Source: Oceanospirillales bacterium (lineage in GTDB: Bacteria > Pseudomonadota > Gammaproteobacteria > Xanthomonadales > SZUA-36). From it: DNA of 34,370 bases. The position numbers and the translations under genes are program-made. A model generated the notes under the pieces. The model ran no database searches, was not told where the DNA came from, and saw only the letters and a list, made by a program, of their open reading frames with translations. The stretch covers positions 1 through 34,370 of the forward strand of contig QIKV01000193.1 of assembly GCA_003233115.1 (NCBI GenBank), in the 5' to 3' direction. Below are positions 33,032-34,370 of this stretch, in pieces. How positions within the stretch are numbered: position 1 is the stretch's first letter; the number at the start of each line of letters is the position of its first letter.

Positions 33032-34156
33032 CTATAGATGGTGCCGCAGCGAATCAATGGCTGCGGCGACATCCTCATTGGTCGCTGAATAGCTGAATCT
33101 CAGATACCCCGGTTGTGTGCCAAAAAAAGGCCCGGGAAATGTCAGAATTCCGGTCTGCTCAAGGAGCTTTCTTTGCCCCACTTCATCATCACCGAGATGT
33201 AAGAAATCAGCCAGTACGAAAAACGCCCCCTGCGGCTTGACGTAATTGATACCCAGTTCATCGAAACACTGCATCAGCTGCTCCCGTTTCTGCCCATAGC
33301 CCGCTACCATGTCGTCAATAACATCCTGCGGTGTCTGCAATGCCGCTATTGCGGCCTTCTGGCTGATCACATTGGTCGCAAACGACAAATCAGTTTTCAG
33401 ATTGGCGATCTTGTTCAGGATGGGTGTGGCGGCGCAAAGATAGCCTACTCTCAGACCACTGAGCGCATAACCTTTGGAGAAACTATGCAGGGTAAATACC
33501 AGATTCGGTTCTGCTTCTGCTGCACCGGCTGAAAAGTGCGGAATTTCAAAAACCAGTTTTTCATAGACTTCGTCCGCAATCAGGTAGACCCGGTGCTGTT
33601 GACAGGCTTTGACAATTTTACGGATATCGTTTTCCGGGAAAACCACACCGGAGGGATTTTGCGGCGTATTGAGAAACACCGCCTTGGTCTTATCGGTAAA
33701 CAGCGCGTCGAAACCCGTCAGATCGTAGCGCATTCCGTTCTCATAATCGGGTGTCACATAGATGACCTTGCAGCCAAAATACTCCGCCATCGATTTATAC
33801 ATAGGCCAGTCAGGTTTGAAAATAATGACTTCGTCGCCGGGTTCGAGCAGCGCAGAGCAAACCAGACCGAGCCCTTCATGGGCACCATTGGTGATGAGTA
33901 TGTTTTCCACGCTGCAGTTAATGCCATTATTTCGGCACAAATTCTCTGCAGCTTTTTCCCTTAGCTCTGGAATGCCCCACACCGGGGTCAGGGTGTAGGT
34001 CTGACTGGCAATTGCAGCACTTATGGCCTCCTGAATATGTGGAAACACCGGCATGATGGGTTCGCCATACGTCAGGTTGATAAAATCCTGTGGTAAATCC
34101 CGAAAATATCGCGACGGATCGATTTCAGACATCCGGCCGATGGCTTTATTCAGCAT
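33032..34156 (-). CDS. Class I/II PLP-dependent aminotransferase
   Basis: A 374-residue fold-type I aminotransferase. Landmarks are LTYGEPIMPVFPHIQEAISA, the TPQNPSGVVF loop, LIADEVYEKLVF, and the cofactor lysine in HSFSKGYALSGLRVGY. It converts an amino acid to its 2-oxoacid using 2-oxoglutarate or another acceptor. Its start overlaps the 3' end of the 2-oxoacid oxidoreductase gene by 7 bases, so its product may feed that enzyme. Substrate specificity, perhaps aromatic or branched-chain, cannot be read from the sequence. Confidence 0.92.
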   Translation of the reverse strand: MLNKAIGRMSEIDPSRYFRDLPQDFINLTYGEPIMPVFPHIQEAISAAIASQTYTLTPVWGIPELREKAAENLCRNNGINCSVENILITNGAHEGLGLVCSALLEPGDEVIIFKPDWPMYKSMAEYFGCKVIYVTPDYENGMRYDLTGFDALFTDKTKAVFLNTPQNPSGVVFPENDIRKIVKACQQHRVYLIADEVYEKLVFEIPHFSAGAAEAEPNLVFTLHSFSKGYALSGLRVGYLCAATPILNKIANLKTDLSFATNVISQKAAIAALQTPQDVIDDMVAGYGQKREQLMQCFDELGINYVKPQGAFFVLADFLHLGDDEVGQRKLLEQTGILTFPGPFFGTQPGYLRFSYSATNEDVAAAIDSLRHHL

Positions 34157-34370
34157 ACCTGTGTACTCCTTTCCTCGTTCTTCCGGCCATGAGTAAGTTC
34201 AAAGCCCTTACGCAAAGCGACCATATTTTTCTTCAGCGCAGTGCCGCCTGACAGAACCCCAACCGCTTCGTTGATTTCATCCAGCGACAGTGGCACAGCA
34301 TCGCTGCCGATCAGTGCACCTACCATAATCATATTTGAAGCCCGCGCATTGCCAAGCACTTGCGCCAGCT
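34150..34370 (-). CDS. 2-oxoacid:acceptor oxidoreductase gamma/beta subunit (IorB-like), C-terminal fragment cut by window edge
   Basis: The frame is open to the right edge, so the GTG start in the ORF track (34359) is only an internal codon. The visible part, LAQVLGNARASNMIMVGALI and then GSDAVPLSLDEINEAV, resembles the end of the catalytic gamma domain of indolepyruvate/pyruvate/ketoisovalerate ferredoxin oxidoreductases, where a conserved N-M-x-x-x-G-A-L helix precedes the final helix. These enzymes oxidise 2-oxoacids to acyl-CoA with ferredoxin. Overlap with the aminotransferase gene supports a transaminase to oxidoreductase path. The short fragment limits certainty. Confidence 0.62.
   Translation of the reverse strand, partial: LAQVLGNARASNMIMVGALIGSDAVPLSLDEINEAVGVLSGGTALKKNMVALRKGFELTHGRKNEERSTQVC

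Overview
This window comes from a moderately GC-rich bacterial chromosome, most likely a sulfur-oxidising gammaproteobacterium. That placement is an inference. It rests on a complete, contiguous reverse-type dissimilatory sulfite reductase locus in the order dsrABEFHCMKLJOPN, which matches the classic purple-sulfur-bacterial (Allochromatium-type) arrangement. dsrEFH and dsrL are markers of the oxidative direction. No photosynthesis gene, phage, insertion-sequence transposase, CRISPR array or RNA gene is visible.

Left part (1-9.4 kb): a minus-strand pair encodes a cupin and a Tat-exported FAD oxidoreductase that runs off the left edge. It is followed by a 61-bp tandem repeat with inverted arms, a minus-strand exported redoxin, a plus-strand flavin-dependent halogenase of the tryptophan-halogenase family, and a plus-strand RND efflux pair (periplasmic adaptor plus permease).

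Middle (9.6-15.6 kb): a minus-strand long-chain acyl-CoA synthetase is separated by a small plus-strand ORF and a terminator-like hairpin from a six-gene minus-strand unit. In transcription order that unit is a TauD/TfdA-type dioxygenase, two unrecognised small proteins that overlap each other, siroheme synthase CysG, a fused CMD/AhpD-like-Rieske protein, and a second CMD/AhpD-like protein. The unit is transcribed divergently from dsrA.

Core (15.9-29.5 kb): the dsr operon. DsrAB, with siroheme made by CysG and amidated by DsrN, oxidises sulfur delivered by the DsrEFH/DsrC relay. DsrL passes electrons to or from NAD(H). The DsrMKJOP membrane complex handles DsrC thiols/trisulfide and quinone or periplasmic electrons. 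An acyl-CoA synthetase begins one base after dsrN and probably shares its transcript.

Right part (29.6-34.4 kb): a Mer-like LLM flavin/F420 oxidoreductase on the plus strand converges on a tight minus-strand amino-acid catabolism operon. In transcription order this is the 2-oxoacid oxidoreductase gamma-subunit C-terminus (cut by the right edge), a class I/II aminotransferase, an NSS-family amino-acid symporter and a threonine-dehydratase-like PLP enzyme.

The most interesting unexplained material is the operon divergent from dsrA, especially the two small proteins and the CMD-Rieske fusion, together with several small DNA/RNA elements: an intercistronic hairpin after dsrC, a 15-bp repeat in the dsrK tail, an inverted repeat in the dsr divergent promoter region, and a shared 5' leader motif.
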